Source of the DNA: Deltaproteobacteria bacterium
GTDB taxonomy: Bacteria > Desulfobacterota > Desulfobulbia > Desulfobulbales > JAJRZW01
Direction of reading: 5' to 3'
DNA: 64,000 bases
Assembly (NCBI GenBank): GCA_024275015.1
Contig: JAJRZW010000017.1
Location: forward strand, 1-64,000
The position numbers and the translations under genes are program-made. Under the pieces are notes generated by a model. That model ran no database searches and was not told where the DNA came from. It saw only the letters and a list, made by a program, of their open reading frames with translations. How positions within the stretch are numbered: position 1 is the stretch's first letter; each line of letters begins with the position of its first letter. This document shows positions 46,140-55,484 of this stretch, piece by piece.

Positions 46140-46976
46140 TCAGATCACCGCCTCCTTATGCCGATGGGCGTGACATTGGATGTTTACCGCCACCGGCAGA
46201 CTGGCAATATGAGAAGGAAATATCTCCGCATGAACCGCAAGACAGGTATTATTACCGCCAAATCCCTCAACCCCTGCGCCACCCTGATTGATCGCCGCCA
46301 GGAGACGCCCCTCGATCCCGGCCAGATCCTGCCGCGGTGCCGCGACGCCAACCTGACGCAGGAGGCTCTTCTTGGCAAGCCAGGCCGCCTTTTCAAAATT
46401 ACCGCCGATTCCAACCCCGACGATCACCGGCGGACAGGGGTTTGGACCGGCGTTGATCACGGTATTGACGACAAATTGTTCTATCCCCGCAATTCCCGAC
46501 GACGGCGGTAGCATGGCCATGGCGCTCATATTCTCGCTGCCGCACCCCTTGGGCAGGACTGTCACCTTAAGCCGATCACCGGGGACCGGCTCAAAGTGGA
46601 TCACCGCCGGGGTATTGGTGCCGGTATTCTTCCGGGTCAGAGGATCACAGACCGAATTACGCAGGAAACCCTCGCCATAACCCTTTTCCACCCCGGCGTT
46701 AACAGCAGTGGTAATATCACCGGCAATAACGACCTCGGCGCCGATCTCGACAAAAACCGTACACACCCCGGTATCCTGACAGACCGGAATCCGCTCACGG
46801 CTGGCCATGTCGGCATTGACCAGTAGCAGGTCCAGGACGTCACGGGGAAGATCTCTTTCCTCCCGGTCCCGGGCCGTGACCAGGGCGTCAAGGATATCAG
46901 GTTCAAGATCACGGGCGGCGGCAACCACCAGATCTGCGATCCTGGTACTTATTTCTTCCGGATTTATAGTTCTCAC
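46140..46976 (-). CDS. Class I fumarate hydratase, alpha subunit
   Basis: A 278-aa protein matching the Fe-S domain. The cluster cysteines are in PVCQDTGVCTVF, LPKGCGSENMSAM and GPNPCPPVIVGVGIGG. It provides the catalytic [4Fe-4S] cluster that hydrates fumarate. The two-subunit arrangement is the form typical of archaea and Desulfobacterota. Confidence 0.92.
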   Translation of the reverse strand: MRTINPEEISTRIADLVVAAARDLEPDILDALVTARDREERDLPRDVLDLLLVNADMASRERIPVCQDTGVCTVFVEIGAEVVIAGDITTAVNAGVEKGYGEGFLRNSVCDPLTRKNTGTNTPAVIHFEPVPGDRLKVTVLPKGCGSENMSAMAMLPPSSGIAGIEQFVVNTVINAGPNPCPPVIVGVGIGGNFEKAAWLAKKSLLRQVGVAAPRQDLAGIEGRLLAAINQGGAGVEGFGGNNTCLAVHAEIFPSHIASLPVAVNIQCHAHRHKEAVI

Positions 46977-47006
46977 CCTGCCTCTTCCGATTGAAGATTA
47001 AAAAAA

Positions 47007-47600
47007 TCAAGGTTTAAGCCGCCGGTTACGCAGCGCAAGACTCTGCTGCTTAAAGTTGTGCTGAATCAGACGTTCACTGTCTTCCTCATGAATGAGAACA
47101 AAACTTGCCGCAATCCGAAACGCCCCACCGTCATGGCCGCTTACCGCCTCTGATTTCACCACCTCACCGAGAGCGTAAACAAAGTTATAGTCGGGCAGAA
47201 GAATAATATAAAACTCAAGCACGGTCCCGGCAGCAATGGCCTCATGAGTAAAAAAAGCAAGACCGGAACCGCTGAGATTAACCTCTTTAATAGCCATCCT
47301 TTCAAGGGGAGATCCCTTTCCGGCGGTCTTCTGAAGGATAAAATTAAGTTTGCGGTCAAGCATCCTCAACACTGCGGCCATATCTTCATCTCGCTCGCCA
47401 AGACGGTCAAACGCTCCCTGAGCCCCAGCGAACATCTGCAGTTCTACAATCCCGTCCTGGCGGTATAACGAGATCCCCCGCCTGTAATCCGCCAGCAGAC
47501 GCTGATGAAATTCAGGGGTAACCGAACGAAAGCTGAATAGAATCCGGTCCGAGGCCCGGACCGAACTCCGCTCCTCATGGATACTGAGATTATCACTCAT
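47007..47600 (-). CDS. PilZ-like domain protein
   Basis: A 197-aa protein. RSSVRASDRILFSF near the N-terminus, VNLSGSGLAFFTHEAIAAGTVLEFYI and FRIAASFVLIHEEDSERLIQHNFKQQ follow the PilZ pattern, including the last-helix region. The RxxxR and DxSxxG motifs are imperfect (NLSGSG), so c-di-GMP binding is uncertain. It lies about 220 bp beyond the motB 3' end on the same strand, which suggests a link to motility. Confidence 0.7.
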   Translation of the reverse strand: MSDNLSIHEERSSVRASDRILFSFRSVTPEFHQRLLADYRRGISLYRQDGIVELQMFAGAQGAFDRLGERDEDMAAVLRMLDRKLNFILQKTAGKGSPLERMAIKEVNLSGSGLAFFTHEAIAAGTVLEFYIILLPDYNFVYALGEVVKSEAVSGHDGGAFRIAASFVLIHEEDSERLIQHNFKQQSLALRNRRLKP

Positions 47601-47722
47601 GTCTTGATCCTTTTACCTCAATCTTCCAAGTTGTCTTAATTTGTTGAATACACGAGTAATTTAACAATACTCCCCAAGTCATTCCAGGTTTGAGCCGGAA
47701 TCCAGCAAACCTTGAAAGGACT

Positions 47723-47802
47723 TTAACAGCCCGTTGACCAAAACAAGTTTCAGCCAACCGGAACTGAAAAAGCCATGGACGGCTTTTTCAACGGCCTGAT
47801 AA
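47723..47802. repeat. Hairpin-family element, shortened copy (80 bp)
   Basis: TTAACAGCCCGTTG, then CCAAAACAAGTTTC.GCCAACCGGAA and the terminal hairpin GAAAAAGCCATGGACGGCTTTTTC, ending CCTGATAA. The left hairpin and middle module are missing. It sits 20 bp from the 3' end of motB. Confidence 0.8.
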
Positions 47803-47822
47803 CCGCTACCACACCATGGCCG

Positions 47823-48566
47823 TCACCTTTTAACCGTTTCTTCCAGGCCGTCAAAGGCCTTCTCCTCGCCGCCAAGACGGAAAAAAAACTCAACCCGACG
47901 ATTCCTGGCCCGGTTCGCCGGAGAATCATTGGCCGCGACCGGACTGCCGTCGGCAAAGGCGCTTGCGGCCATCTTGGATGAGGCGATATTAAATTTATCC
48001 TTCCAGTATTCCACCACTCTCACCGCCCGGGCCGCGGACAAGCTCCAATTGGAATGAAACGGGGCACCCCGGGCCAGGGTAACGTTATCAGTATGGCCAC
48101 GAACCACCACATGAACATTGTGTGTTTTTATAAAGAGTCCCAATTTATCAAGAAAGGGTATAAAACTTTTTTTGATCTCGGCCCGTCCCAGGTCAAACCC
48201 TAAGGAATCTTTTACCCTTATAGTCATTCTGCCGCCGGATGCCTCAGACTCGGCGGCGCCGCTTGCAACCTCGCTGGCAATAATCTCTTCAAGCGACTGC
48301 CGTAGTTTTACCGCCATCGGGGTGGACATGAAGCCGGTGGAGATAATAATATTCCCCTCGGGGCTGCCGAAATGACGTTCATTGCGCTGAATACCGAAGG
48401 CTTGCTCCATGGAACCGGCAACCTGTTTGAACTTCTGTTTATCGGTCTCGGAAAACGACAGCAGAAGGACAAAGAAACACATCAGGAGGCTCATTAGGTC
48501 GGAAAAGGTGGTCATCCACTCCGGCGAACCCTCCTTGCACTTCTGTTTCTTTTCCTCTTCAGCCAT
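47823..48566 (-). CDS. motB: Flagellar motor stator protein MotB
   Basis: A 247-aa protein with one N-terminal helix carrying the essential proton/sodium-binding Asp (TFSDLMSLLMCFFVLLLSF), a plug and linker, and a C-terminal OmpA/peptidoglycan-binding domain (VVVRGHTDNV, WSLSAARAVRVVEYW, NRARNRRVEFFF). It anchors the MotA/B stator. It follows motA by 57 nt. Confidence 0.92.
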   Translation of the reverse strand: MAEEEKKQKCKEGSPEWMTTFSDLMSLLMCFFVLLLSFSETDKQKFKQVAGSMEQAFGIQRNERHFGSPEGNIIISTGFMSTPMAVKLRQSLEEIIASEVASGAAESEASGGRMTIRVKDSLGFDLGRAEIKKSFIPFLDKLGLFIKTHNVHVVVRGHTDNVTLARGAPFHSNWSLSAARAVRVVEYWKDKFNIASSKMAASAFADGSPVAANDSPANRARNRRVEFFFRLGGEEKAFDGLEETVKR

Positions 48567-48623
48567 TTTCTAAACCTTTACCGGCAACTGTTGTCCAGTC
48601 CCAAACGATGGCAGTAATTATGA

Positions 48624-49376
48624 TTACTTACTGCCCCTGTCCCGTGGCGGCAGGTAGGTTTCAAGGAACTCTTCCATGACCCTGGGATTAAGACCCTTAA
48701 GGATCCCCAGTACCCCTTGGATGATCAGGTTGCGATTGCGCTCCTCTTCCTGACTCCGGAGCGCCAGTTTATCAGACATCGGCAGCATGAAGAGATTGGC
48801 GATTACCGCGCCGTACAGGGTGGTCAACAAGGCCACGGCCATGGAAGGACCAATGGATGACGGATCGCTCATATTAGCCAGCATCTGCACCAATCCCACC
48901 AGGGTACCGATCATCCCAAAGGCGGGGGCGGCGTCGCCCATGCTCTTGAATACCCCCTGCCCGACCTCATGGCGTTCAACGGTAAGGGAGACCTCCTTGC
49001 GGAGGATATCCTCGATAAATTCGGCCTCATGACCATCGACACAGTACATGATCGCCTTTTTTAAAAAAGGGTCCTCTATCGGCTGCTGCTCAAGGACAAT
49101 GAGGCCGTTCTTGCGGGCGATATTTGCCAGGTTGACGATCTCCTCAATAATCTTTCGCGGCAGGATCATCTTGGTAAAGAAAACGTTCATCGCCACCTTG
49201 ATCGAATTGACCACATCACCCATACTGAAACGGATCATGGCGGTGGCGATGGTGCCGCCGACAACGATCAAGACCGAAGGGATGTTAATGAACAACAACA
49301 GGGATCCACCGCTAATGATAGCGGCGACAAGAATGATACTGCCAAAGGCAAGACCGATTACGGTGGCGATATCCAT
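48624..49376 (-). CDS. motA: Flagellar motor stator protein MotA/PomA
   Basis: A 250-aa protein with four membrane helices and the MotA loop (HEVGQGVFKSMGDAAPAFGMIGTLVGL as a region; SSIGPSMAVALLTTLYGAVIANLF). The length and IATVIGLAFGSIILVAAII start are nearer PomA/short MotA. It conducts H+ or Na+ to power the flagellum. It starts 39 nt after panB on the same strand. Confidence 0.92.
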   Translation of the reverse strand: MDIATVIGLAFGSIILVAAIISGGSLLLFINIPSVLIVVGGTIATAMIRFSMGDVVNSIKVAMNVFFTKMILPRKIIEEIVNLANIARKNGLIVLEQQPIEDPFLKKAIMYCVDGHEAEFIEDILRKEVSLTVERHEVGQGVFKSMGDAAPAFGMIGTLVGLVQMLANMSDPSSIGPSMAVALLTTLYGAVIANLFMLPMSDKLALRSQEEERNRNLIIQGVLGILKGLNPRVMEEFLETYLPPRDRGSK

Positions 49377-49415
49377 ATAATTTATTCCTCAGGCGATACG
49401 GATGGCCGGATATTT

Positions 49416-50294
49416 TCACCCGCCCGACTGATCGCCGTCTTCGTCTTCAAGAAGACCGGAAAGCGTCTCCCCCGAAGAAAAGCTGTGCTCCCGATCAGGG
49501 AAAACCCCCTGACCAACCTCTTTAATAAAACAGGATACAGCCTCTTTCATCAATGGCGCAAGTTCGGCGTATTTTTTCACAAAACTTGGGGTGAATTTTT
49601 CAAACATCCCGACCAGATCCTGGGTCACCAACACCTGGCCGTCACAATCCACCCCGGCGCCGATACCGATGGTCGGCACCGATATGGCGGCGCTTACCGC
49701 CCGAGCAAGTTCACCTGGAACACACTCAAGGACCAGAGAGAAGACTCCGGCCTCATTCAGGGCCCGGGCCTCGGCGATGATTTTTTTCGCAGAGGCGAGA
49801 TCACGCCCCTGAACCTTGAACCCGCCCAGATTTCCGGCAGTCTGGGGGGTAAGGCCGACATGGCCCATTACCGGAATCCCGGCCCGGGTGACGGCCCGGA
49901 CCACCTCGCAGACCTCCAGCCCGCCTTCAAGCTTTACCGCGTCGCAGTCCGCCTCCTTCATGAACCGGCCGGCGTTGATCACCGCGTCACGAATACCGAC
50001 CTGATAACTCATGAACGGCATATCGCCAACAAGCAGAGCCCGGCTGCGGCCGCGGCCGGCAGCCCGGGCATGGTGGAGCATCTCGTCCATGGTCACCGGC
50101 ACGGTAGAATCGTAACCCAGAACCACCATCCCGAGGGAATCTCCCACCAGAATCATGTCGACCCCGCATCGGTCAACCAGGGCGGAAACGGGGGCATCAT
50201 AGGCGGTGAGCATGGTCAACCGCCGCCCCTGGTTCTTGGCGGCGATGATATCGGCCACGGTAATTTTCTTGTCTTTTTTCGCGTTGGTACTCAT
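49416..50294 (-). CDS. panB: 3-Methyl-2-oxobutanoate hydroxymethyltransferase
   Basis: A 292-aa TIM-barrel enzyme with LTAYDAPVSALVDRCGVDMILVGDS near the start, GDMPFMSYQ, KLEGG, and GHVGLTPQ, all PanB landmarks. It makes ketopantoate for coenzyme A. The ATG at 50294 is preferred (GGGAG upstream) over the GTG at 50303. It starts 17 nt after ruvB and so may be co-transcribed with the recombination genes, an odd neighbour. Confidence 0.93.
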   Translation of the reverse strand: MSTNAKKDKKITVADIIAAKNQGRRLTMLTAYDAPVSALVDRCGVDMILVGDSLGMVVLGYDSTVPVTMDEMLHHARAAGRGRSRALLVGDMPFMSYQVGIRDAVINAGRFMKEADCDAVKLEGGLEVCEVVRAVTRAGIPVMGHVGLTPQTAGNLGGFKVQGRDLASAKKIIAEARALNEAGVFSLVLECVPGELARAVSAAISVPTIGIGAGVDCDGQVLVTQDLVGMFEKFTPSFVKKYAELAPLMKEAVSCFIKEVGQGVFPDREHSFSSGETLSGLLEDEDGDQSGG

Positions 50295-50311
50295 GTTTTT
50301 CACTCCCGCTG

Positions 50312-51346
50312 TCAGGGGAAAAGACGCCCCGGCCCTGGATGATCTGCCGTCTGCCAGGTCCGTCCAAAATATTCATAGGCGATCCGGGTCGCCATCCGCC
50401 CCCTGGGAGTGCGGGTAAGAAAGCCCTTCTGAATCAGGAAGGGTTCATATACATCCTCAAGGGTATTACGTTCCTCACATACCGCGGTGGCCAAGGTGTC
50501 AAGCCCCAGTGGACCGCCGCCGAATTTATCAATAATCGTCAGGAGGATACGGCGATCCATATCATCAAAGCCATGACGGTCGACGGCCAGCATCTCCAGG
50601 GCCCGATCAGCAACCTGACTGGTAATCACCCCCGCGGCCCTGACCTCGGCGAAGTCACGAACCCTCTTCAGCAGTCTGTTGGCGATCCGCGGGGTCCCCC
50701 GTGACCTTCGGGCGATCTCCATCGCTCCATCCTCATCGATTTTAATCCCGATGATGGCGGCCGAACGTTTAACGATGACCAGGAGTTCATCCGCACTGTA
50801 AAAATCAAGCCGCAGGATAACCCCGAAACGGTCACGCAGGGGCGGAGTAAGAAGCCCGGTACGGGTGGTGGCCCCCACCAGGGTGAAACGGGGCAGGCTC
50901 ATCTTCACGCTCCTGGCCCCGGGGCCCTGGCCGACCACAAGGTCAAGCTGGAAATCCTCCATCGCCGGATAGAGAATTTCCTCAACCACATGGTTCAGGC
51001 GATGAATTTCGTCAATAAAGAGGATATCATCGACCTGAAGACTGGTGAGGATGGCGGCAAGATCACCGGGCCGCTCGATCACCGGGCCGCTGGTAACCTT
51101 GATTCCGGCCCCCATCTCGGCGGCAAGGATATAGGCGAGGGTGGTCTTTCCCAGGCCGGGAAAACCGTGAAAGAGGATATGGTCAACCGGATCACCGCGA
51201 CCAAGGGCGGCCTTGATGGCAATGCCGAGATTTTCCTTAAGGGACTCCTGGCCGACATAGTCATCAAGGCTGCGGGGACGCAGATAATTCTCAACCGTGT
51301 CCTCGGATTGATGGGCGGTACCGACTATCCTCTCTTCCTCTTTCAC
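50312..51346 (-). CDS. ruvB: Holliday junction branch-migration ATPase RuvB
   Basis: A 344-aa AAA+ motor: [19 protein letters not shown], Walker [12 protein letters not shown], Walker [11 protein letters not shown], the sensor [12 protein letters not shown], and the winged-helix C-terminus ([25 protein letters not shown]). It drives branch migration with RuvA. It overlaps ruvA by 4 nt in the order yebC-ruvC-ruvA-ruvB. Confidence 0.95.
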   Translation of the reverse strand: MKEEERIVGTAHQSEDTVENYLRPRSLDDYVGQESLKENLGIAIKAALGRGDPVDHILFHGFPGLGKTTLAYILAAEMGAGIKVTSGPVIERPGDLAAILTSLQVDDILFIDEIHRLNHVVEEILYPAMEDFQLDLVVGQGPGARSVKMSLPRFTLVGATTRTGLLTPPLRDRFGVILRLDFYSADELLVIVKRSAAIIGIKIDEDGAMEIARRSRGTPRIANRLLKRVRDFAEVRAAGVITSQVADRALEMLAVDRHGFDDMDRRILLTIIDKFGGGPLGLDTLATAVCEERNTLEDVYEPFLIQKGFLTRTPRGRMATRIAYEYFGRTWQTADHPGPGRLFP

Positions 51347-51951
51347 GCCATGCTCCTCAGGGATTCACGCAGGAGATCCTCAAGGGAGAGGGCGGCAAAG
51401 GCATCTTCCCCCAACCGCTCCCGCAGAGCGTTTACCACCTGTTTCGCGGCCGGGGCTGGATAACCGAGGTTGATCAAAGCGCTTACCCCGTCGGCGGCGA
51501 CCGAATCAGAGGGTATCGCCGCCACCGATGGAACTGACTCAGCGACAGGGACAAAATCAATCTTGTCCTTCAACTCAAGACAAAGCCGTTCAGCGGTTTT
51601 CTTCCCCACCCCCTGAAGTCGAATCAGGGCCGCGGTATCCCCGCTGACTATGGCCCGACAGAGTTCGACGCAACTGGCACCGGAAAGAATGTTCAACCCC
51701 AGCCGCGGACCGACGCCACTGACGCTGTTCAGGAGAATAAACAGCCTCTTTTCATCAATATCGGCAAAACCGAAAAGCTCCAGAGCATCTTCACGGACAT
51801 TGGTGAATATATGGAGGAAGACCTCACCGGAAGCGGGCAGGGAACTGATCCCGGCCGCAGACATCCGCACCCGGTAGCCAACCCCGCCGGCCTCAACCAC
51901 CACCTCGTCGGTGGAAACGACAGTAATTTCACCACGCAGGGTCGCGATCAT
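51343..51951 (-). CDS. ruvA: Holliday junction DNA-binding protein RuvA
   Basis: A 202-aa protein with the OB domain MIATLRGEI..., helix-hairpin-helix motifs ([33 protein letters not shown]) and domain III ([16 protein letters not shown]). The ATG at 51951 overlaps the ruvC stop (ATGA) and matches the family start, so the longer frame from 52005 is rejected. Confidence 0.95.
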   Translation of the reverse strand: MIATLRGEITVVSTDEVVVEAGGVGYRVRMSAAGISSLPASGEVFLHIFTNVREDALELFGFADIDEKRLFILLNSVSGVGPRLGLNILSGASCVELCRAIVSGDTAALIRLQGVGKKTAERLCLELKDKIDFVPVAESVPSVAAIPSDSVAADGVSALINLGYPAPAAKQVVNALRERLGEDAFAALSLEDLLRESLRSMA

Positions 51952-52466
51952 CGCCGCGCCTCCGAAGAGGAAAGCCCACTGACAAGATAATGATTGGCGT
52001 GACACATGGCCACCGCCAGAGCATCGGCGGCATCACTTGACGGTTTTTTATTCAAACCCAATATGACCCGAACCATCTCCTGCACCTGACTCTTTTCAGC
52101 ACGACCATAACCGGCCACTGCCTGTTTGATCTGCGAGGGGCTGTACTCGGCCACCGCCATCCCCTTTTCCCTGGCGGCGAGGATCAACACCCCGCGGGCA
52201 TGGCCCAACTTCAGAGCGCTGGCGGGATTTACGGAAACAAACACTTTTTCAATCGCGGCCAGATCAGGGGTATGTTCGGCAATGGCCTCGCTGATGCCGC
52301 AATGAATCTCCCACAGACGATCGGCAAGGGATTTTGCCCGGCCGCGGACAGTGCCACAGGCAACAAAAAAGGTTCGGCCGTTGATCTGATCCACAACCCC
52401 ATAGCCGGTGGTGCGGGAGCCGGGATCAATACCGAAAATCCTGATTCCGGCGTTATTTCCACTCAC
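51948..52466 (-). CDS. ruvC: Holliday junction resolvase RuvC
   Basis: A 172-aa RNase H-fold nuclease. The first catalytic Asp is in RIFGIDPGSRTTGYG, Glu in LAAIEKVFVSVN and the terminal Asp pair in KKPSSDAADALAVAMCH. It cuts junctions held by RuvAB. It follows yebC with a 5-nt gap, the usual neighbour. Confidence 0.95.
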   Translation of the reverse strand: MSGNNAGIRIFGIDPGSRTTGYGVVDQINGRTFFVACGTVRGRAKSLADRLWEIHCGISEAIAEHTPDLAAIEKVFVSVNPASALKLGHARGVLILAAREKGMAVAEYSPSQIKQAVAGYGRAEKSQVQEMVRVILGLNKKPSSDAADALAVAMCHANHYLVSGLSSSEARR

Positions 52467-52471
52467 CGGAA

Positions 52472-53221
52472 TCAGACGAGGGCCTCCATGATCGCGTCGG
52501 GGATATCAAAATTGGCATGGACACTCTGGACGTCATCATTGTCCTCAAGGACCTCAAGGAGGCGCAGGAGTTGCTTCGCCGTCTTTTCGTCTCCCACCTC
52601 CACCATATTCTGGGGAATAAGGGTCACCGCCGCCTCGGAAAACTTCACCCCTTCCTTTTCCAGCGCCTCACGAACGACGTCAAAGTCATCAGGATCGGTC
52701 AAGACCTGAAACTCGCCGGCATCTTCAATCACGTCCTCGGCTCCGGCCTCAATGGCCAGTTCCATCAACTTCTCCTCCTCAACCGTGTCGCCGGCGACGG
52801 TAATACTGCCCTTGCGGTCAAACATCCAGCCAACGCAGCCGCTCTCGCCCATATTACCCCCGGCCTTGCTGAAGGCGTGACGAACCTCGCCGGCGGTACG
52901 GTTACGGTTGTCGGACATGCACTCGACAATCACCGCCACCCCGCCGGGACCGTAGCCCTCATAGCGGATCTCCTCATAATTTTCACCCTCAATTGCGCCG
53001 GTGCCCTTCTTGATCGCCCGTTCAATTTTATCCTTGGGCATATTCTCACTCTTGGCCGCAACGATACAGCTCCTGAGTCGGGGATTACCGCTCGGGTCAC
53101 CACCACCAATACGGGTGGCGACGATGATCTCCTTGGTAAGACGGGTAAAAATCTTGCCCCGCTTGGCGTCAACCGCCCCCTTTCTCCTTTTGATATTGGC
53201 CCATTTTGAATGTCCGGACAT
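52472..53221 (-). CDS. yebC: YebC/PmpR-family protein
   Basis: A 249-aa protein: [44 protein letters not shown] and [18 protein letters not shown] are diagnostic. The family includes transcription regulators and a factor that helps ribosomes through polyproline stretches. The start has CAAGGAG upstream. It heads the ruvCAB cluster. Confidence 0.94.
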   Translation of the reverse strand: MSGHSKWANIKRRKGAVDAKRGKIFTRLTKEIIVATRIGGGDPSGNPRLRSCIVAAKSENMPKDKIERAIKKGTGAIEGENYEEIRYEGYGPGGVAVIVECMSDNRNRTAGEVRHAFSKAGGNMGESGCVGWMFDRKGSITVAGDTVEEEKLMELAIEAGAEDVIEDAGEFQVLTDPDDFDVVREALEKEGVKFSEAAVTLIPQNMVEVGDEKTAKQLLRLLEVLEDNDDVQSVHANFDIPDAIMEALV

Positions 53222-53250
53222 CTTTTAAACTCCTTGAAATTAATGAAATC

Positions 53251-53335
53251 GTAACAAATTATGACAGTCTCGCAACAAGTGCCCGCGGAGGCATCTTCGA
53301 CGATTTTCGGGCGGATTCACATGCCCGTATCAGCC
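53251..53335. mobile_element. Partial MITE-like element overlapping the rlmE 3' end
   Basis: GTAACAA at 53251, then GCAACAAGTGCCCGCGGAGGC, TCTTCGACGATTTTCGGGCGG (right-end sequence inverted) and a CATGCCCG fragment. The rlmE stop codon (53317) lies inside it. Confidence 0.6.
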
Positions 53336-53949
53336 CACACCTTCCCCGTTTCAACCTTCAGCCTGAAAAACCCTGTCGCCAGAACAAAGACCTCTCGACT
53401 TTCCCGGCGTGAACTCTTTGGCTTAAAAATCCTGGTCTTCTTAAATCCCCGGCCGATACGGGCAACCGTCTCTTTCAGATCCGGACCCTCAAACACCTTG
53501 CAGTAAAAAACGCCGCCGTTCACCAGCAGGTCTTCCACCACAAGCAGAGCGCAATCCACCAGGTCAAGACTGCGGCGTTCATCAACCAGACGGTTGCCGG
53601 TGGTCTTTGGCGCCATATCGCTTAAAACCACATCAAAATCGGTGACGACGATACGCGGCCGGAGATCCGGATCGTTGATATCACCGCGAATAATTTTAAT
53701 CTCAGCCCCGGCCGCCTTCGCCGGAATTCTGGTCGCATGGATGTCGATCCCGACCACAACCCCCCCGGGCCCCGCCACCTGGGCCGCGTACATGGTCCAG
53801 CTCCCGGGATGACAGCCGAGATCAAGAACCCTGTCTCCTTTTCTGAGAATCCTAAACTTCTCCTGCGCCTCTTTCAACTTATAAACCGACCGGGCGGGAT
53901 ACCCCTCGTTTCTGGCCTTTTTAAAATAATGATCCTGGACCTTTCTCAC
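53317..53949 (-). CDS. rlmE: 23S rRNA 2'-O-methyltransferase RlmE (FtsJ/RrmJ)
   Basis: A 210-aa protein with the K-D-K-E catalytic set: Lys in ARSVYKLKEA, Asp in VVLSDMAPKTTGN, Lys in FYCKVFEG, Glu in SREVFVLATGF. The SAM site is DLGCHPGSWTMYAA. It methylates U2552 of 23S rRNA. The start is GTG at 53949 behind GGGGGGCGG. The last dozen codons after LATGFFRL run into a MITE-like repeat. Confidence 0.93.
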   Translation of the reverse strand: MRKVQDHYFKKARNEGYPARSVYKLKEAQEKFRILRKGDRVLDLGCHPGSWTMYAAQVAGPGGVVVGIDIHATRIPAKAAGAEIKIIRGDINDPDLRPRIVVTDFDVVLSDMAPKTTGNRLVDERRSLDLVDCALLVVEDLLVNGGVFYCKVFEGPDLKETVARIGRGFKKTRIFKPKSSRRESREVFVLATGFFRLKVETGKVWADTGM

Positions 53950-53961
53950 CCCGCCCCCCTT

Positions 53962-54129
53962 TCAGCCCTTGAGCGCCGGAAACATCCCCGGACTATTGGC
54001 GGGACAAATCATGCAGACAGCCGGGTAACGACGGCCCAATATCCGCCGTAATCCCGCACGGGAAACAACCCTTGGCAGCCAGAAAATAATCGTTATAACC
54101 AGAGCCGCGCCGCAAACACGAAAAGACAT
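53962..54129 (-). CDS. Small hydrophobic/basic ORF, 55 aa
   Basis: An ATG with GGAGG at 6-7 nt opens a 55-codon frame with a hydrophobic stretch (GAALVITIIFWLP), a basic segment (RAGLRRILGRRY) and two Cys (AVCMICPAN). Its stop lies 12 nt before the rlmE start, so the spacing is operon-like. I recognise no family. It could be a small membrane protein or chance. Confidence 0.4.
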   Translation of the reverse strand: MSFRVCGAALVITIIFWLPRVVSRAGLRRILGRRYPAVCMICPANSPGMFPALKG

Positions 54130-54147
54130 CACCGGCCTCCGGCGGGA

Positions 54148-54483
54148 CTAAAAAAAATCTTCATAAAGTTCCTCGTTAAAACCGACGACAAAACTGTCGC
54201 CGACCTTCAGGGTCGGGGCCCGGAGGTTACCACCGGGGCCAATAATCTGAGACAGGAGTTCAGGACGGCAATCGCCGTCGGCGTCATGGACAACGATATT
54301 GCGCCCCCGGGCAACGAAAACCCGGTCGGCGCCGCTGAAGAGTTCCACGGCCTGTGCGCGGTCAATCCTTTTCTTGCGCGCGTCGTCGTTTATCTCGATA
54401 CCTATGGATCTGCGCCCGAGAAACTCCAGGGCCCGGTGACATGATTTTCAGCCCTTGCGCAGGTAGGCCCAGTCAATTTTCAT
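54148..54483 (-). CDS. ArsC/Spx-like thioredoxin-fold selenoprotein (in-frame UGA = Sec)
   Basis: Read from ATG 54483 (GAGGAAG upstream) through an in-frame TGA at 54448-54450, the frame gives a 111-residue ArsC/Spx/MgsR-family protein. The start MKIDWAYLRKG-U-KSCHRALEFL has Sec at position 12 where relatives have the first Cys of CxxC, with the second Cys kept (C15). The downstream frame is fully family-like (INDDARKKRIDRAQAVELF, LRAPTLKVGDSFVVGF). On the mRNA a hairpin GCCC-U-GGAGUUUCUC-GGGC begins 15 nt after the UGA, with a bulged U and G/U in the loop, as in bacterial SECIS elements. Standard gene calling would give only a truncated protein starting inside. It overlaps the rsmI 3' end by 11 nt. 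ArsC-like selenoproteins have been described in deltaproteobacteria. Confidence 0.85.
54414..54432 (-). promoter_or_regulatory. SECIS-like hairpin downstream of the UGA codon
   Basis: On the minus strand GCCC-T-GGAGTTTCTC-GGGC: four outer pairs, a bulged T(U), one or two inner pairs and a small loop containing G-U. It begins 15 nt past the TGA at 54448-54450, in the range for bacterial SECIS elements read by SelB. Confidence 0.6.
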
Positions 54484-55357
54484 TGTCTTCCTCTTGTGTT
54501 CCAGCGGCCATCAGGCCTTTTTTATCCCAGACGACAAGGGCCGCGCCATAGACTTTTTTTTTGCCGATCTTTAATTCCCTGCTGACCTCGGCCACCGAAT
54601 CCTTGAGAGAATAACCTTTTCCCCGGAGATCGCGCAATCGACAAAACACGGTTTCGTCATCGACCGGGACCGGCGCCTGCCGATGCTCAACCATGACCAC
54701 GAACTCTCCCTTGATCGCCGGCCGCGCGACAAGATCATCCAGCACAACCGGGGCCGGGCCGCGAATAATCTCCTCGTTGAGTTTAGTCAGTTCTCTGCCT
54801 ATGGCCAGACGCCGTTCTCCCATTACCGTGATGATATCCGCAAGGGTCCCTATAATCCGACGGGGAGACTCGTAAAACAAGAGATCATGGTCAAAATCAC
54901 GCCAGGCGGAAAGGAGATCGCAACGGGCCTTCTTTTTCGGCGGGAGAAAACCAAGAAACAGAAAACCTGGGCCGGCAAAACCGGCAACGCTGACCAGGGC
55001 GGCTGCGGCACAGGGCCCGGGGACGGGAATAACCCTGATCCCGGCAATAAGGGCCTGATCAACGAGAAACCAACCAGGGTCGGAGATACCCGGAGTTCCG
55101 GCATCGCTGACCAGGGCAACCCGCCCACCCCGGTGAATCCTGGCGATGATCGCCGCGCTCCGTTCCGCCTCCCGACCACGGAAATAACTTATCATCTCCG
55201 CTTTGATCCCGAAACGGGTCAACAATTTTCTTGTGTGCCTTGTATCCTCAGCGGCAATGAGATCGACTTCGGCAAGAATACCCACCGCCCGGGGGCTCAA
55301 ATCATCAAGGTTACCAATGGGGGTGGCGACGATATAAAGCTCTCCGTTCCCGCTCAA
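54473..55357 (-). CDS. rsmI: 16S rRNA 2'-O-methyltransferase RsmI
   Basis: A 294-aa tetrapyrrole methylase-fold protein. LYIVATPIGNLDDLSPRAV, EDTRHTRKLL, SDAGTPGISDPG and FYESPRRIIGTL are RsmI hallmarks. It methylates the ribose of C1402 with SAM. The C-terminal part (AEVSRELKIGKKKVY) is typical. It overlaps the ArsC-like selenoprotein gene by 11 nt and heads that minus-strand cluster. Confidence 0.93.
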   Translation of the reverse strand: MSGNGELYIVATPIGNLDDLSPRAVGILAEVDLIAAEDTRHTRKLLTRFGIKAEMISYFRGREAERSAAIIARIHRGGRVALVSDAGTPGISDPGWFLVDQALIAGIRVIPVPGPCAAAALVSVAGFAGPGFLFLGFLPPKKKARCDLLSAWRDFDHDLLFYESPRRIIGTLADIITVMGERRLAIGRELTKLNEEIIRGPAPVVLDDLVARPAIKGEFVVMVEHRQAPVPVDDETVFCRLRDLRGKGYSLKDSVAEVSRELKIGKKKVYGAALVVWDKKGLMAAGTQEEDNEN

Positions 55358-55484
55358 ACCCGAATACCAGCTTCAAGTTTAAGCCTGTAGCATTGCGTAT
55401 GCGGAAACAGTGGAAATAGAATGACGGGAAGAAGGAGTTTTTGCGAAATCATCAATGGTTACCTGGTTTAATGGCAGAAATACG

